DNA of 64,000 bases from Streptomyces violens. Lineage in GTDB: Bacteria > Actinomycetota > Actinomycetes > Streptomycetales > Streptomycetaceae. This document shows, one piece after another, positions 9,015 through 17,643 of the stretch; the first letter of the stretch is position 1; each line of letters begins with the position of its first letter. The translations under genes and the position numbers were made by a program. The stretch is from the NCBI RefSeq assembly GCF_000717745.1, contig NZ_JOBH01000002.1, positions 186,001 through 250,000 of the forward strand, written 5' to 3'. The notes below the pieces were generated by a model. The model did not search any database. It was not told the DNA's origin and saw only the letters and a program-made list of their open reading frames with translations.

Positions 9015-10709
9015 ATGAGCGGCGGCCGGGCCGGGGGCCCGGGAGGGAGTTCGGTGCAGGTGTTCCGACGGCGCGGGGCCCGGCTGGAGGAACGGGCCGA
9101 GGGGGCGGCCGGCGCTGCGTTCACCGCCCTCGACCGGCGGCTTCCCCTCGCCGAGGGGGCCAAGGCGCTGCTCCGCAAGGCATTCCCCGACCACTGGTCC
9201 TTCCTGCTCGGGGAAATCGCGCTCTACAGTTTTGTCGTGCTGGTGATCACCGGCACCTATCTGACGCTGTTCTTCGACCCGAGCATGGCGGAGACCGTCT
9301 ATCACGGCCGGCACCTTCCGCTGGACGGCACGCGGATGTCGCACGCCTACGCCTCCACCCTCGACATCAGTTTCGAGGTGCGCGGCGGGCTGCTCATCCG
9401 GCAGATTCATCACTGGGCGTCCCTGGTCTTCCTGGCCGCGATCGGCACCCATCTGTTCCGGGTCTTTTTCACCGGGGCCTTCCGGCGGCCGCGCGAGCTG
9501 AACTGGATGGTCGGCGTCACGCTTTTCATGCTGGCGATGCTGGAGGGCTTCGCCGGTTACTCCCTCCCGGACGATTCGCTCTCCGGCACGGGGCTGCGCA
9601 CCGCCAATGCCATCGTGACCTCGATTCCTCTCGTCGGCAGCTATCTCAATTTCTTCCTCTGGCAGGGCGCGTATCCCGGGACGGGCATCATTCCGCGCCT
9701 TTACGTGCTGCACATCCTGCTGATCCCGGGAATCATCATCGCGCTGCTCAGTCTGCACCTGCTGCTCGTGGTGACCCTGAAACACACACACTGGAACAAG
9801 CCCGGCCACACCAACAGGAACGTCGTCGGACAGCCGATGGTCCCGCACTTCACCGCGAAGACCACCGGTCTCCTGCTGATGATTTTCGGCGTACTTTCCT
9901 GCCTCGGCGCGCTCGCCCAGATCAATCCGGTCTGGGATTACGGCCCGTACCGCCCGGATCAGGTGTCCACCGGCGTCCAGCCCGACTGGTACGTGGGATT
10001 CCTGGAGGGCGGCCTGCGGCTCATGCCGCCTTTCGAGACGAACCTGTTCGGCCACACGGTCATGTGGAATGTCTTCATTCCCACGCTCGTGCTCCCGGGC
10101 CTGCTGTTCTTCGCGCTGTACCTCTATCCCTTCTTCGAGCGCTGGGTGACCGGGGACCGCGGTGAGCACCATCTGTGCGACCGGCCGCGGAACCGCCCCA
10201 CCCGTACGGCGCTCGGCGTGGGCGCGCTCGTCTTCTACGCCGTACTGCTGCTGGCGGGCGGCAACGACGTCATCGCCTACTCCTTCCGGATCTCCGTCGA
10301 CGCGCTCACGTGGGTGCTGCGGATCGCCCTCGTCCTCGGGCCGGTCGCCGCCTTCTGGCTCACCAAGCGGCTCTGCCTCGCCCTGCAGGCGGCGGACCGC
10401 GAGCTGCTGGCCGAGGGCGAGGAGACCGGGGAGGTGACCCAGAGCGTCTACGGCGCGCTGGGCGAAGGGCACACCGGCATTTCCGCCGAGCGGAAGTACG
10501 TCATCCTCGTCCGCGACGTACCCGAGCCGCTGCCCCGCCCGGCGGCCGGGCTCACCTCGCGCGGACAGCGGCTGCGGATCGCGCTGAACGGCTGGTACTA
10601 CCGCGATCACGTCCCGCTGCCGGCCGACCCCGAGCAGCGGCGCGAGATCACCGAGCGCACCGCGAGCCCGGACCGGGAGTCGGCAAAGACGCCGGACGCC
10701 GCTCGGTAA
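9015..10709 (+). CDS. qcrB: cytochrome b subunit of an actinobacterial bcc complex (extra copy)
   Basis: A 564-residue QcrB homologue, part of the menaquinol:cytochrome c reductase in the membrane. Heme-ligand His pairs occur in RQIHHWASLVFLAAIGTHLFRVF and in LHILLIPGIIIALLSLHLLL. The quinol-site motif reads PDWYVGF, as is usual in actinobacteria. Eight or nine transmembrane helices and a long C-terminal tail are present. The ATG at 9015 has AAGGAA upstream. The partner genes qcrC, qcrA and ctaE are absent here; instead the gene converges on ctaF-ctaD. It is therefore probably a paralogue of the main chromosomal qcrB, used under particular conditions. Confidence 0.9.
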   Translation: MSGGRAGGPGGSSVQVFRRRGARLEERAEGAAGAAFTALDRRLPLAEGAKALLRKAFPDHWSFLLGEIALYSFVVLVITGTYLTLFFDPSMAETVYHGRHLPLDGTRMSHAYASTLDISFEVRGGLLIRQIHHWASLVFLAAIGTHLFRVFFTGAFRRPRELNWMVGVTLFMLAMLEGFAGYSLPDDSLSGTGLRTANAIVTSIPLVGSYLNFFLWQGAYPGTGIIPRLYVLHILLIPGIIIALLSLHLLLVVTLKHTHWNKPGHTNRNVVGQPMVPHFTAKTTGLLLMIFGVLSCLGALAQINPVWDYGPYRPDQVSTGVQPDWYVGFLEGGLRLMPPFETNLFGHTVMWNVFIPTLVLPGLLFFALYLYPFFERWVTGDRGEHHLCDRPRNRPTRTALGVGALVFYAVLLLAGGNDVIAYSFRISVDALTWVLRIALVLGPVAAFWLTKRLCLALQAADRELLAEGEETGEVTQSVYGALGEGHTGISAERKYVILVRDVPEPLPRPAAGLTSRGQRLRIALNGWYYRDHVPLPADPEQRREITERTASPDRESAKTPDAAR

Positions 10710-10716
10710 GAGCCCG

Positions 10717-11100
10717 TCAGCGGTCGTTGAACTCGAAGACCATCCCGAAGGCGCCCGCCATCAGCACGCCGAAGCCGATGAGGAACAGCCACAGCCCGAA
10801 GACGATGCCCAGTCCGGCGACGGCGGCGCCCAGCGCGGTCAGCGACGGGTAGCCGCTCCTGGGCGGGAAGAAGTCCAGCGGGCCGGCCCGGTGCGCGATC
10901 TCCCCCTGCCGGTCGTCCTCCGGCCGGGCCCCCTTGCGCCGGTGGTTCATCGCGCAGAAGAAGGACACCACCGCGGCCATCAGGCAGGACACGGTCAGCG
11001 CCGCCACGCCCGCGGGCTCCAGGGAGGCCAGCGCGTAGACGACGTCCACGACGAGGAAGAACGCCGCGACCCCGCCGAACAGGTATGCCTCGGCCTTCAT
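10717..11100 (-). CDS. ctaF: cytochrome c oxidase subunit IV (actinobacterial type)
   Basis: A 127-residue membrane protein with four predicted helices, beginning [10 protein letters not shown] and ending [10 protein letters not shown], the characteristic ends of actinobacterial CtaF. It is a small subunit of the aa3 oxidase. The ATG overlaps the ctaD stop codon as ATGA, so the two are translationally coupled. The gene ends eight bases from the convergent qcrB stop, with no clear hairpin between them. Confidence 0.88.
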   Translation of the reverse strand: MKAEAYLFGGVAAFFLVVDVVYALASLEPAGVAALTVSCLMAAVVSFFCAMNHRRKGARPEDDRQGEIAHRAGPLDFFPPRSGYPSLTALGAAVAGLGIVFGLWLFLIGFGVLMAGAFGMVFEFNDR

Positions 11101-12806
11101 CGGCGCTGCTCTCCATGGGTGTCGGGGGTCGGTTCCACCGTCCCGCGCTCGCCGGCCGCCAGCCGGTACGCCTCGGGGTGGTGCAGGTCGAAGGCGGGCG
11201 AGTCGGAGCGGACGCGGGGCAGCGCGTGGAAGTTGTGCCGGGGCGGCGGGCAGGAGGTGGCCCATTCCAGCGACCGGCCCCAGCCCCAGGGATCGTCCAC
11301 GCCGACCTTCGCCGCGTACTTGGTGGTCCGCCAGACGTTGTACAGGAACGGCAGCGTGGACAGCCCGAGCAGGAAGGAGCCGATGGAGGAGACGGTGTTG
11401 AGGACCGTGAAGCCGTCGGCCGCGAGGTAGTCGGCGTACCGCCGGGGCATGCCGTTCGACCCCAGCCAGTGCTGGACGAGGAAGGTGACCTGGAAGCCGG
11501 TGAAGAGCGTCCAGAAGTGGATTTTCCCCAGCCGTTCGTCGAGCATCCGGCCGGTCAGCTTGGGCCACCAGAAGTAGAAGCCGCCGAACATCGCGAAGAC
11601 CACGGTCCCGAACAGGACGTAGTGCAGATGGGCGACGATGAAGTAGGTGTCGGTGACGTGGAAGTCCAGCGGCGGGGAGGCGATCAGGACCCCGCTCAGC
11701 CCGCCGAGCAGAAAGGTCACCAGGAAGCCGCCGGCCCACAGCATCGGCGTCTCGAAGGACAGGCTGCCGCGCCACATCGTGCCGATCCAGTTGAAGAACT
11801 TCACGCCCGTGGGCGCGGCGATCAGGAACGACATCAGGGAGAAGAACGGCAGCAGCACCGCGCCGGTGGCGAACATGTGGTGCGCCCAGACGGTCGCCGA
11901 GAGCATCGTGATGGCGATGGTCGCGCCGACCATGCCGACGTAACCGAAGATCGGCTTGCGGCTGAAGACCGGCACGATCTCGGTGATCACGCCGAAGAAC
12001 GGCAGCGCCACGATGTAGACCTCGGGGTGCCCGAAGAACCAGAACAGGTGCTGCCACAGGACGGCCCCGCCGTTGGCCGCGTCGAAGATGTGCGCGCCGA
12101 ACTTCCGGTCCGCGAGCAGCGCGAAGAGCGCGGCGGTGAGGACCGGGAAGGCCAGCAGGGCGAGGATCGAGGTGAAGAGCACGTTCCACGTGAAGATCGG
12201 CATCCGGAACATCGTCATGCCGGGCGCGCGCAGCGTCATGATGGTCGCAACGAAGTTCACCGAGCCCAGCGTCGTGCTGAGCCCGGACAGGATCAGCCCC
12301 ATCGCCCACAGATCGCCGCCCTCCCCCGGCGTGCGGACGGCGCCGTTGAGCGGCGCGTACGCGAACCAGCCGAAGGACGCCGCGCCCTGCGGGGTGAGGA
12401 AGCCGGCGACGACCATCAGGCCGCCGAAGAGGAACAGCCAGTAGGTCAGCGCGTTCAGCCGGGGGAAGGCGACGTCCGGCGCGCCGATCTGCAGCGGCAT
12501 GACGGCATTGGCGAAGCCGGCGAACATCGGCGTCGCGAAGAGCAGCATCATGATCGTGCCGTGGATGGTGAAGAGCTGGTTGTACTGCTCGGCCGTGACG
12601 AGCTGCAGTCCGGGGCGGGCCAGTTCGGTCCGCATCAGCATGGCCAGCAAACCCGCGAACAGGAAGAACGCGAAGGCGGTCACGAGGTAGAGATTGCCGA
12701 TCACCTTGTGGTCGGTGGTGGTCAGCCAGCCGCGGATCCGGCTGCCGGTCTCGATCCGGCGCCTCGCGGCGGCTGCCGCACGCGCCTGCCGCTCAACGTG
12801 GACCAC
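11097..12806 (-). CDS. ctaD: cytochrome c oxidase subunit I (aa3 type, extra copy)
   Basis: The 569-residue catalytic subunit of the terminal oxidase. The copper-B and cross-linked His-Tyr site appears as [14 protein letters not shown]; further metal ligands are HHMFATG and the heme pair HLHYVLFG. The K-channel and D-channel regions look normal, with about twelve helices. The GTG at 12806 follows GGAGG with six bases between and was preferred to an upstream ATG that adds unconserved residues. It is coupled to ctaF by ATGA. No ctaC or ctaE lies nearby, so the complex must borrow those subunits from the main locus. Confidence 0.92.
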   Translation of the reverse strand: MVHVERQARAAAAARRRIETGSRIRGWLTTTDHKVIGNLYLVTAFAFFLFAGLLAMLMRTELARPGLQLVTAEQYNQLFTIHGTIMMLLFATPMFAGFANAVMPLQIGAPDVAFPRLNALTYWLFLFGGLMVVAGFLTPQGAASFGWFAYAPLNGAVRTPGEGGDLWAMGLILSGLSTTLGSVNFVATIMTLRAPGMTMFRMPIFTWNVLFTSILALLAFPVLTAALFALLADRKFGAHIFDAANGGAVLWQHLFWFFGHPEVYIVALPFFGVITEIVPVFSRKPIFGYVGMVGATIAITMLSATVWAHHMFATGAVLLPFFSLMSFLIAAPTGVKFFNWIGTMWRGSLSFETPMLWAGGFLVTFLLGGLSGVLIASPPLDFHVTDTYFIVAHLHYVLFGTVVFAMFGGFYFWWPKLTGRMLDERLGKIHFWTLFTGFQVTFLVQHWLGSNGMPRRYADYLAADGFTVLNTVSSIGSFLLGLSTLPFLYNVWRTTKYAAKVGVDDPWGWGRSLEWATSCPPPRHNFHALPRVRSDSPAFDLHHPEAYRLAAGERGTVEPTPDTHGEQRR

Positions 12807-13062
12807 CGATAGCCTCCGTCCGACCGGTCCGACACCCGCCAGCCTGTCATCACCGGGGGCGTTTGCCGCGGTCCGCAGCGCCCTGCGGCCGGCCGCCACC
12901 CGTAAGGAGCACCCGCGGTTCGGCTCATGGCCGGGTCATCGGCACCTCTTGGTCACGTAATGACCGCGGGATGGGGTTTCGCTGCGTGCGCAGACGCCGC
13001 GAGAATTGACTCGCGCACCATGTGCCACTCTTGCCCCCCACTCAAGAAGAGGTCATCCGCCC

Positions 13063-15120
13063 ATGCCGCATCTGGACCGCCGCCGCTTTCTGCAACTCAC
13101 CGGAGGCACCGCGGCCTTCGCCGCGCTGTCGGGCAGCATCGCCCGCGCCGCCGCGATCCCGGCACAGCACCGCTCCGGCACCATCGACGACGTCGAGCAC
13201 ATCGTCGTACTGATGCAGGAGAACCGGTCCTTCGACCACTACTTCGGCTCGCTCCGCGGCGTACGCGGCTTCGGTGACCCGCGCCCCGTGACGCTGCCCA
13301 GCGGCAAGCCGGTGTGGCACCAGCCGGACGGCACGAAGGAGGTGCTGCCGTTCCGGCCGGCGGCCGACAACCTCGGGCTGCAGTTCATCCAGGACCTCAA
13401 CCACGACTGGGCCGGCAGCCACAAGGCGTGGAACGACGGCAAGTACGACCAGTGGATACCCGCCAAGTCGGCGACGACCATGGCGTATCTGACGCGCGAG
13501 GACATTCCTTTCCACTACGCGCTCGCCGACACCTTCACCATCTGCGACGCGTACCACTGCTCACTGATCGGCTCCACCGACCCCAACCGCTACTACATGT
13601 GGACCGGGTACACCGGCAACGACGGCACCGGCGGCGGCCCGGTCCTCGGCAACGAGGAGGCCGGGTACAGCTGGACCACCTACCCCGAGCGGCTGGAGAA
13701 GGCCGGCGTCTCCTGGAAGATCTACCAGGACATCGGCGACGGGCTCGACGCGGACGGCAAGTGGGGCTGGATCGACGACGCGTACCGGGGCACGTACGGC
13801 GACAACTCGCTGCTCTACTTCGACCAGTACCGCAACGCGAAGCCCGGCGACCCGCTGTACGACAAGGCGCGCACCGGCACGAACGTCAAGCAGGGCGACG
13901 GCCTCTTCGACCGGCTGAAGGCCGACGTCAAGGGCGGGAAGCTGCCCAAGATCTCCTGGATCGTGGCCCCCGAGGCGTTCACCGAGCACCCCAACTGGCC
14001 CGCGAACTACGGTGCTTGGTACGTCTCGCAGGTCCTGGACGCACTCACCTCCGACCCGGAGGTGTGGAGCAAGACGGCGCTGTTCCTCACCTACGACGAG
14101 AACGACGGCTTCTTCGACCATGTCGTGCCGCCGTACCCGCCGTCCTCCGACTCCCAGGGCCGCTCCACCGTGGACGTCGGCCCGGACCTCTACAAGGGCG
14201 GCAAGGGGTACGCGGCGGGCCCGTACGGCCTGGGCCAGCGGGTGCCGATGCTGGTCCTCTCGCCCTGGAGCAAGGGCGGTTACGTCTGCTCCGAGACCTT
14301 CGACCACACCTCCGTCATCCGCTTCATGGAGCGCCGCTTCGGCGTCCACGAGCCCAACATCTCGCCCTGGCGCCGTGCCATCTGCGGCGACCTGACCTCG
14401 GCCTTCGACTTCGCGCACCCCGACACCCAGCCGGTCACCCTCCCGGACACCGAGGGCTACCGCCCGCCGGACGGCGACCGGCACGACGACTACGTCCCCA
14501 AGCCGCCGGCCAACCCCGCCCTCCCCCGCCAGGAGAAGGGCTCCCGCCCGGCCCGCGCCCTGCCCTACGCCCCGCACGCCGACGGCTCGGCCGACGCCGC
14601 GGCCGGGAAGTACACGCTCACCCTCAGCGGCGGCGACAAGACGGGCGCGGCCTTCTACGTGACCGCGGGGAACCGCGGCGACGGCCCCTGGACGTACACC
14701 GCCGCGGCGGGCAAGCCGGTCACCGACACCTGGAACACCGCCTATTCCAAGGGCGTCTACGACCTCTCGGTCTTCGGCCCGAACGGGTTCCTGCGCGTCT
14801 TCAAGGGACCGGGCAAGACCGCGGGCCCGGAGGTGATGGCCCGCCACGACGGCACCACGGGCAACGTCAAGCTGACGTTCACCAACGCCGGCCGCTCCGA
14901 CGTGGACCTCACGCTGGCCAACGCCTACGGCGGCCCCGACGAGACCTTCAAGGTCCGGGCCGGCGCCACCGTCACCCACACCGTCGACCTGCGCCCCAGT
15001 AAGCGCTGGTACGACCTGACGGTGACCTCCGAAGCCGACACGGCGTTCCTGCGCCGCTTCGCCGGCCATGTCGAGACCGGCGAGGCGGGCGTGAGCGACC
15101 CGGCGATCCGCACGGACTGA
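13063..15120 (+). CDS. Tat-exported phosphocholine-type phospholipase C
   Basis: A 685-residue secreted phosphoesterase. The Tat signal is DRRRFLQLTGGTAAFAALSG near the N-terminus, starting at the ATG at 13063 (AAGAAGAGG upstream). The alkaline-phosphatase-superfamily catalytic core shows VLMQENRSFDHYFGSLRG, with Asn/Arg/Ser of the active site, and later TYDENDGFFDHVVPP, which binds metal. The C-terminal 170 residues contain the two repeated beta domains typical of bacterial non-hemolytic phospholipases C. It hydrolyses phospholipids outside the cell, often to scavenge phosphate. It stands alone, convergent with crcB. An inverted repeat lies upstream at 12951-12965, but no clear Pho box is seen. 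Confidence 0.92.
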   Translation: MPHLDRRRFLQLTGGTAAFAALSGSIARAAAIPAQHRSGTIDDVEHIVVLMQENRSFDHYFGSLRGVRGFGDPRPVTLPSGKPVWHQPDGTKEVLPFRPAADNLGLQFIQDLNHDWAGSHKAWNDGKYDQWIPAKSATTMAYLTREDIPFHYALADTFTICDAYHCSLIGSTDPNRYYMWTGYTGNDGTGGGPVLGNEEAGYSWTTYPERLEKAGVSWKIYQDIGDGLDADGKWGWIDDAYRGTYGDNSLLYFDQYRNAKPGDPLYDKARTGTNVKQGDGLFDRLKADVKGGKLPKISWIVAPEAFTEHPNWPANYGAWYVSQVLDALTSDPEVWSKTALFLTYDENDGFFDHVVPPYPPSSDSQGRSTVDVGPDLYKGGKGYAAGPYGLGQRVPMLVLSPWSKGGYVCSETFDHTSVIRFMERRFGVHEPNISPWRRAICGDLTSAFDFAHPDTQPVTLPDTEGYRPPDGDRHDDYVPKPPANPALPRQEKGSRPARALPYAPHADGSADAAAGKYTLTLSGGDKTGAAFYVTAGNRGDGPWTYTAAAGKPVTDTWNTAYSKGVYDLSVFGPNGFLRVFKGPGKTAGPEVMARHDGTTGNVKLTFTNAGRSDVDLTLANAYGGPDETFKVRAGATVTHTVDLRPSKRWYDLTVTSEADTAFLRRFAGHVETGEAGVSDPAIRTD

Positions 15121-15135
15121 CCGTCCCGTCCGGCC

Positions 15136-15177
15136 GCGGCGGTGGTGCTAGCCCCAGAGGGCCTGCGCCACCGCCGC
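15136..15177. terminator. possible terminator between phospholipase C and crcB
   Basis: Ten-base arms (GCGGCGGTGG at 15136-15145, CCACCGCCGC at 15168-15177) flank a 22-base loop. The right arm lies inside the 3' end of crcB. The loop is long, so this is a modest candidate. Confidence 0.35.
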
Positions 15178-15522
15178 GCCCACGAACGCGGCCCCCAGCC
15201 CGGCCACCACGCTCGCCGCCGCGTTGGCCACGGCGAAGAAGCGCGCGCCGCCCTCGGCCAGCCGCAGCGTCTCGTACGAGAACGTCGAGTACGTGGTCAG
15301 CGCGCCGCACAGGCCGGTGCCGAACAGCAGCTGTACCTGGGAGGAGGCGGCGCCCGCGGCGACCGCTCCGGTCAGCAGCCCCAGCACCAGGCAGCCGACG
15401 ACGTTGACGGTGAAGGTGCCCCAGGGGAACACCGTGTCGTGGCGGGCCTGGACGGCGCGGTCGGTGAGGTAGCGCAGCGGGGCCCCGGCCATCGCCCCGA
15501 CGATCACGAGCAGCCAGTTCAC
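15148..15522 (-). CDS. crcB: CrcB/Fluc-type fluoride channel, second subunit
   Basis: A 124-residue membrane protein with four helices. The Fluc signature is clear: [13 protein letters not shown] and [15 protein letters not shown], which carry the pore-lining Asn and the Phe-box and Na+-site residues. The GTG at 15522 is preceded by CGGAGG and overlaps the upstream crcB stop as GTGA. Such tandem crcB genes encode heterodimeric fluoride channels that export toxic fluoride. The GTGA coupling would give equal subunit amounts. Confidence 0.92.
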   Translation of the reverse strand: MNWLLVIVGAMAGAPLRYLTDRAVQARHDTVFPWGTFTVNVVGCLVLGLLTGAVAAGAASSQVQLLFGTGLCGALTTYSTFSYETLRLAEGGARFFAVANAAASVVAGLGAAFVGAAVAQALWG

Positions 15523-16004
15523 CGCGTACGGCCTCCGAGGATGCGACGGGTGCCGGTCGCGGCGGCCCACACCGCGGCCAGCGCCATGAGCAGGGTCAGC
15601 GCCAGATACGCCAGGCCGGTGGCGGCCTCCCCGGACTGGAGCAGGTGCTGGATGTCCACGGCGTAGGTGGAGAAGGTCGTGAAGCCGCCGAGCACGCCGG
15701 TACCGAGGAAGGGCCGGACCAGTGGGTGCAGGGACCGGGCCCCGCCGACCACGGCCATGAGGACGCCGATGAGGGCGCAGCCGAGCACATTGACGGCGAG
15801 CGTCGTCCACGGGAAGGCGCCGGGCGGCGTCGGCCACAGGAGCGAGGCGCCGTAGCGCGCCACTGCCCCGATGGCGCCGCCGAGGGCGACGACGGCCACG
15901 ACGGGTCCCTGCCGTTCCGGCCGTCCGGCGGGCCGCGGCGGGACGTGCAGATCGACATCGGAGTCGACCGGTTCGTTCAGCTTGGAGGGGTGGGCCTCTG
16001 ACAC
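15519..16004 (-). CDS. crcB: CrcB/Fluc-type fluoride channel, first subunit
   Basis: A 161-residue Fluc-family protein with a hydrophilic N-terminal extension of about 45 residues before the first helix. Signature segments are [16 protein letters not shown] and [17 protein letters not shown]. The GTG at 16004 was chosen because the next upstream GTG (16034) lies inside the stem of a terminator hairpin. It is paired with the downstream crcB by a GTGA overlap. I looked for a crcB-motif fluoride riboswitch upstream and saw none; the space holds only the hairpin. Confidence 0.88.
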   Translation of the reverse strand: MSEAHPSKLNEPVDSDVDLHVPPRPAGRPERQGPVVAVVALGGAIGAVARYGASLLWPTPPGAFPWTTLAVNVLGCALIGVLMAVVGGARSLHPLVRPFLGTGVLGGFTTFSTYAVDIQHLLQSGEAATGLAYLALTLLMALAAVWAAATGTRRILGGRTR

Positions 16005-16019
16005 GTGTGCACTCTCAAA

Positions 16020-16053
16020 ACGTCCGTCCGCCACGGGTGTGGCGGACGGACGT
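16020..16053 (-). terminator. rho-independent terminator of the DUF6381 gene
   Basis: A perfect hairpin with 15-base arms (16020-16034 and 16039-16053) and a 4-base loop. On the minus strand it is followed by TTTT, as expected for a terminator of the upstream minus-strand gene. It sits just before the crcB pair. Confidence 0.75.
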
Positions 16054-16105
16054 GACTGTAGAGGAGGGGGAGCCGCCCGACTGCATCAGCCCTGCTGCAT
16101 CGGCC

Positions 16106-16297
16106 CTACTGCATCGGGAAGATGTCCCCGCTGCCCATGCTCGACTCCTGCTCCGCCTGGCTTTCCAGCTTGCGGGCCTTTTCCTGGAGCCGCTTGCGGT
16201 CCTGCGGGTCGCTGGTCCGTTCCGCGGCCTGGGACAGCTCCTTGGCCTTCTCCCGCATCTGCCGGATCCGGCCGCCGACCTCACCGTCCATGCCCAT
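16106..16297 (-). CDS. DUF6381-type small helical protein
   Basis: A 63-residue, highly charged helical peptide (RIRQMREKAKELSQAAERTSD and KRLQEKARKLESQAEQ) ending GSGDIFPMQ. This heptad-like pattern and the conserved tail match small Streptomyces DUF6381 proteins of unknown function. The ATG at 16297 has AAGGAG five bases upstream. It is probably transcribed alone, ending at the hairpin at 16020-16053. A coiled-coil interaction is likely from sequence; the role is unknown. Confidence 0.7.
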   Translation of the reverse strand: MGMDGEVGGRIRQMREKAKELSQAAERTSDPQDRKRLQEKARKLESQAEQESSMGSGDIFPMQ

Positions 16298-16426
16298 GAT
16301 CACTCCTTGCGCGTCCGAGACACCACGTCAGAGACACCCGTCCGAGGAAACGGGCGGGCCCTCCCAGCGAACCAGCTCTCCCGGCCGGCCGCATCCCGGA
16401 GGACCCGGGCCACCGTCCCGGAGGCG

Positions 16427-16693
16427 TCAGCCCGGCCAGGTCCCGGTCATGCGCCGGGTGGCGGTGGCGCCGCTGCGGTCCATGGCGGCCTTGACGACGG
16501 CGAAGATGGCGCCCTGCAGCGCCGCTGCCAGCAGCACTTCCTTCCAGGTGCGGTCCTCGTCTCTGGCGCTCGGGGTGTCCTCCTCGTGCCCGATCCGCTT
16601 CCACGTCTGTTTGAACAGCGCCCCGGCGATCATGCCGCTGAGGGCGCCCAGCGCCACTCCGACGGGCGTGTACGCGATCTTCGCTGCGTTCAT
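16427..16693 (-). CDS. DUF4235 membrane protein
   Basis: An 88-residue protein with two hydrophobic segments (PVGVALGALSGMIAGALFKQTWKRI and VLLAAALQGAIFAVVKAAMDR), the layout of DUF4235. The ATG overlaps the upstream DUF3618 stop as ATGA and has AGGAGGAG close by. It is the last gene of a minus-strand chain: YihY, holin-X, DUF3618, DUF4235. Function unknown; the family accompanies envelope-stress proteins in actinobacteria. Confidence 0.82.
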   Translation of the reverse strand: MNAAKIAYTPVGVALGALSGMIAGALFKQTWKRIGHEEDTPSARDEDRTWKEVLLAAALQGAIFAVVKAAMDRSGATATRRMTGTWPG

Positions 16694-17103
16694 CGGCTCC
16701 TCCTGGCACGGGTGCTGCAGCGGGCGGCCCCCTGGAGACGACGAGCGCTCTGCGCAGCCTTGCCGCCCTGCTGCTGACGCCGGCGTACCTGCAGCCAGAC
16801 GAGGACCGCGGCGGCGGCCACGACCAGCGCCGGGAGGGGGCCCCGCTGCGCCGCGTGGGCGGTGCTGTCCTGGATCCGGGCCCGCGAGTGGCCCACGGCG
16901 TCCTGGACCTTGGCCTTGGCGTCCTCCGCCTTGTCCTGCGCCTTGGCCTTGGCGTCGCCGGCCTTCTCCTTCGCGCGCGCCTTCACGTCCGCCTTGGAGG
17001 CCAGCTCCTCGACGGTCCGGCCCAGCTCCTCGCGGGTGTGCTCCACCCGCTCCCGGAGCTGCTCCGGGGTGGGGGACTGCTTGTTCTGGGATTTACCGGT
17101 CAT
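16690..17103 (-). CDS. DUF3618 protein, tail-anchored with long charged helix
   Basis: A 137-residue protein. The N-terminal DUF3618 motif is TPEQLRERVEHTREELGRTVEELASK. It continues as an Ala/Lys-rich repeat helix (KARAKEKAGDAKAKAQDKAEDAKAK, LEA-like) and then one transmembrane segment (PALVVAAAAVLVWLQV) with a basic tail. Start and stop both overlap neighbours by ATGA, so it is tightly coupled to holin-X and DUF4235. The repeat helix resembles desiccation-protection proteins, but this is only a resemblance. Confidence 0.82.
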   Translation of the reverse strand: MTGKSQNKQSPTPEQLRERVEHTREELGRTVEELASKADVKARAKEKAGDAKAKAQDKAEDAKAKVQDAVGHSRARIQDSTAHAAQRGPLPALVVAAAAVLVWLQVRRRQQQGGKAAQSARRLQGAARCSTRARRSR

Positions 17104-17603
17104 CGGTGGGCCTTCTCCTTCAACTCGGCGACATCGGCCTTGACGCCGGCGATCGCCTCTTCTGGCGCCGGCGGGGTCGCCCGGGCGATCTGCTTCTTGC
17201 CGACCAGCGCCAGGATTCCGGCGAGCGCGAGAAGTGCGCCGGTGATGATCAGGGCCGACGCCCAGACCGGCAGTACCAGCGCGAGGGCGGCGATCACGGC
17301 GACCACCAGGGCTTCCAGCCCGAGGAAGCCGAGCATGCCGGCGCCGCCGAACAGTCCGCCGCCGAGGCCGAACCGCTTGCCCTTCCGTGCCATCTCCGCC
17401 TGCGCGAGCTGCAGTTCCTCGCGTACCAGCTGCGAGAGCTGCTGCGAGGCGCGGGAGACCAGCTCGCCCACCGAGTCCTCGGTGTGCTGCGGCCGCGGCT
17501 GCGTGGCCGGATACGGGGGCGGCGTACCGCGTACCGCCGTCCGCTCCTCGGCAGGCCGCGTCGTTCCGGAAGTGCTCGTCACCGTTTTCTCAGCAGTACT
17601 CAT
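17100..17603 (-). CDS. holin-X (DUF1469-type) membrane protein
   Basis: A 167-residue protein of the actinobacterial putative holin-X family. An N-terminal disordered part is followed by the amphipathic SVGELVSRASQQLSQLVREELQLAQAEM signature and two transmembrane helices at about 85-135. A C-terminal helix (VKADVAELKEKAHR) ends the chain. Despite the name, members are chromosomal and not linked to phage lysis here. The downstream DUF3618 start overlaps as ATGA. Upstream, YihY ends 40 bases away, so one envelope operon is likely. Confidence 0.82.
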   Translation of the reverse strand: MSTAEKTVTSTSGTTRPAEERTAVRGTPPPYPATQPRPQHTEDSVGELVSRASQQLSQLVREELQLAQAEMARKGKRFGLGGGLFGGAGMLGFLGLEALVVAVIAALALVLPVWASALIITGALLALAGILALVGKKQIARATPPAPEEAIAGVKADVAELKEKAHR

Positions 17604-17643
17604 CACCGATCATCTGCCTTTCCGTGGCCGCGTCCGGTGCGGA

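Noticed and set aside
12807..13062. A PhoP box before the phospholipase C gene
   Set aside because: GGTCA/TGACC (12951-12965) is an inverted repeat, not the direct GTTCACC repeats of Streptomyces Pho boxes.
16000..16110. A possible fluoride riboswitch before the crcB pair
   Set aside because: The only structure found is a terminator hairpin followed by TTTT; the conserved riboswitch sequence elements are not present.
17100..17603. Prophage lysis gene suggested by the name holin-X
   Set aside because: No endolysin, structural phage gene or integrase is nearby; the context is a chromosomal envelope operon.
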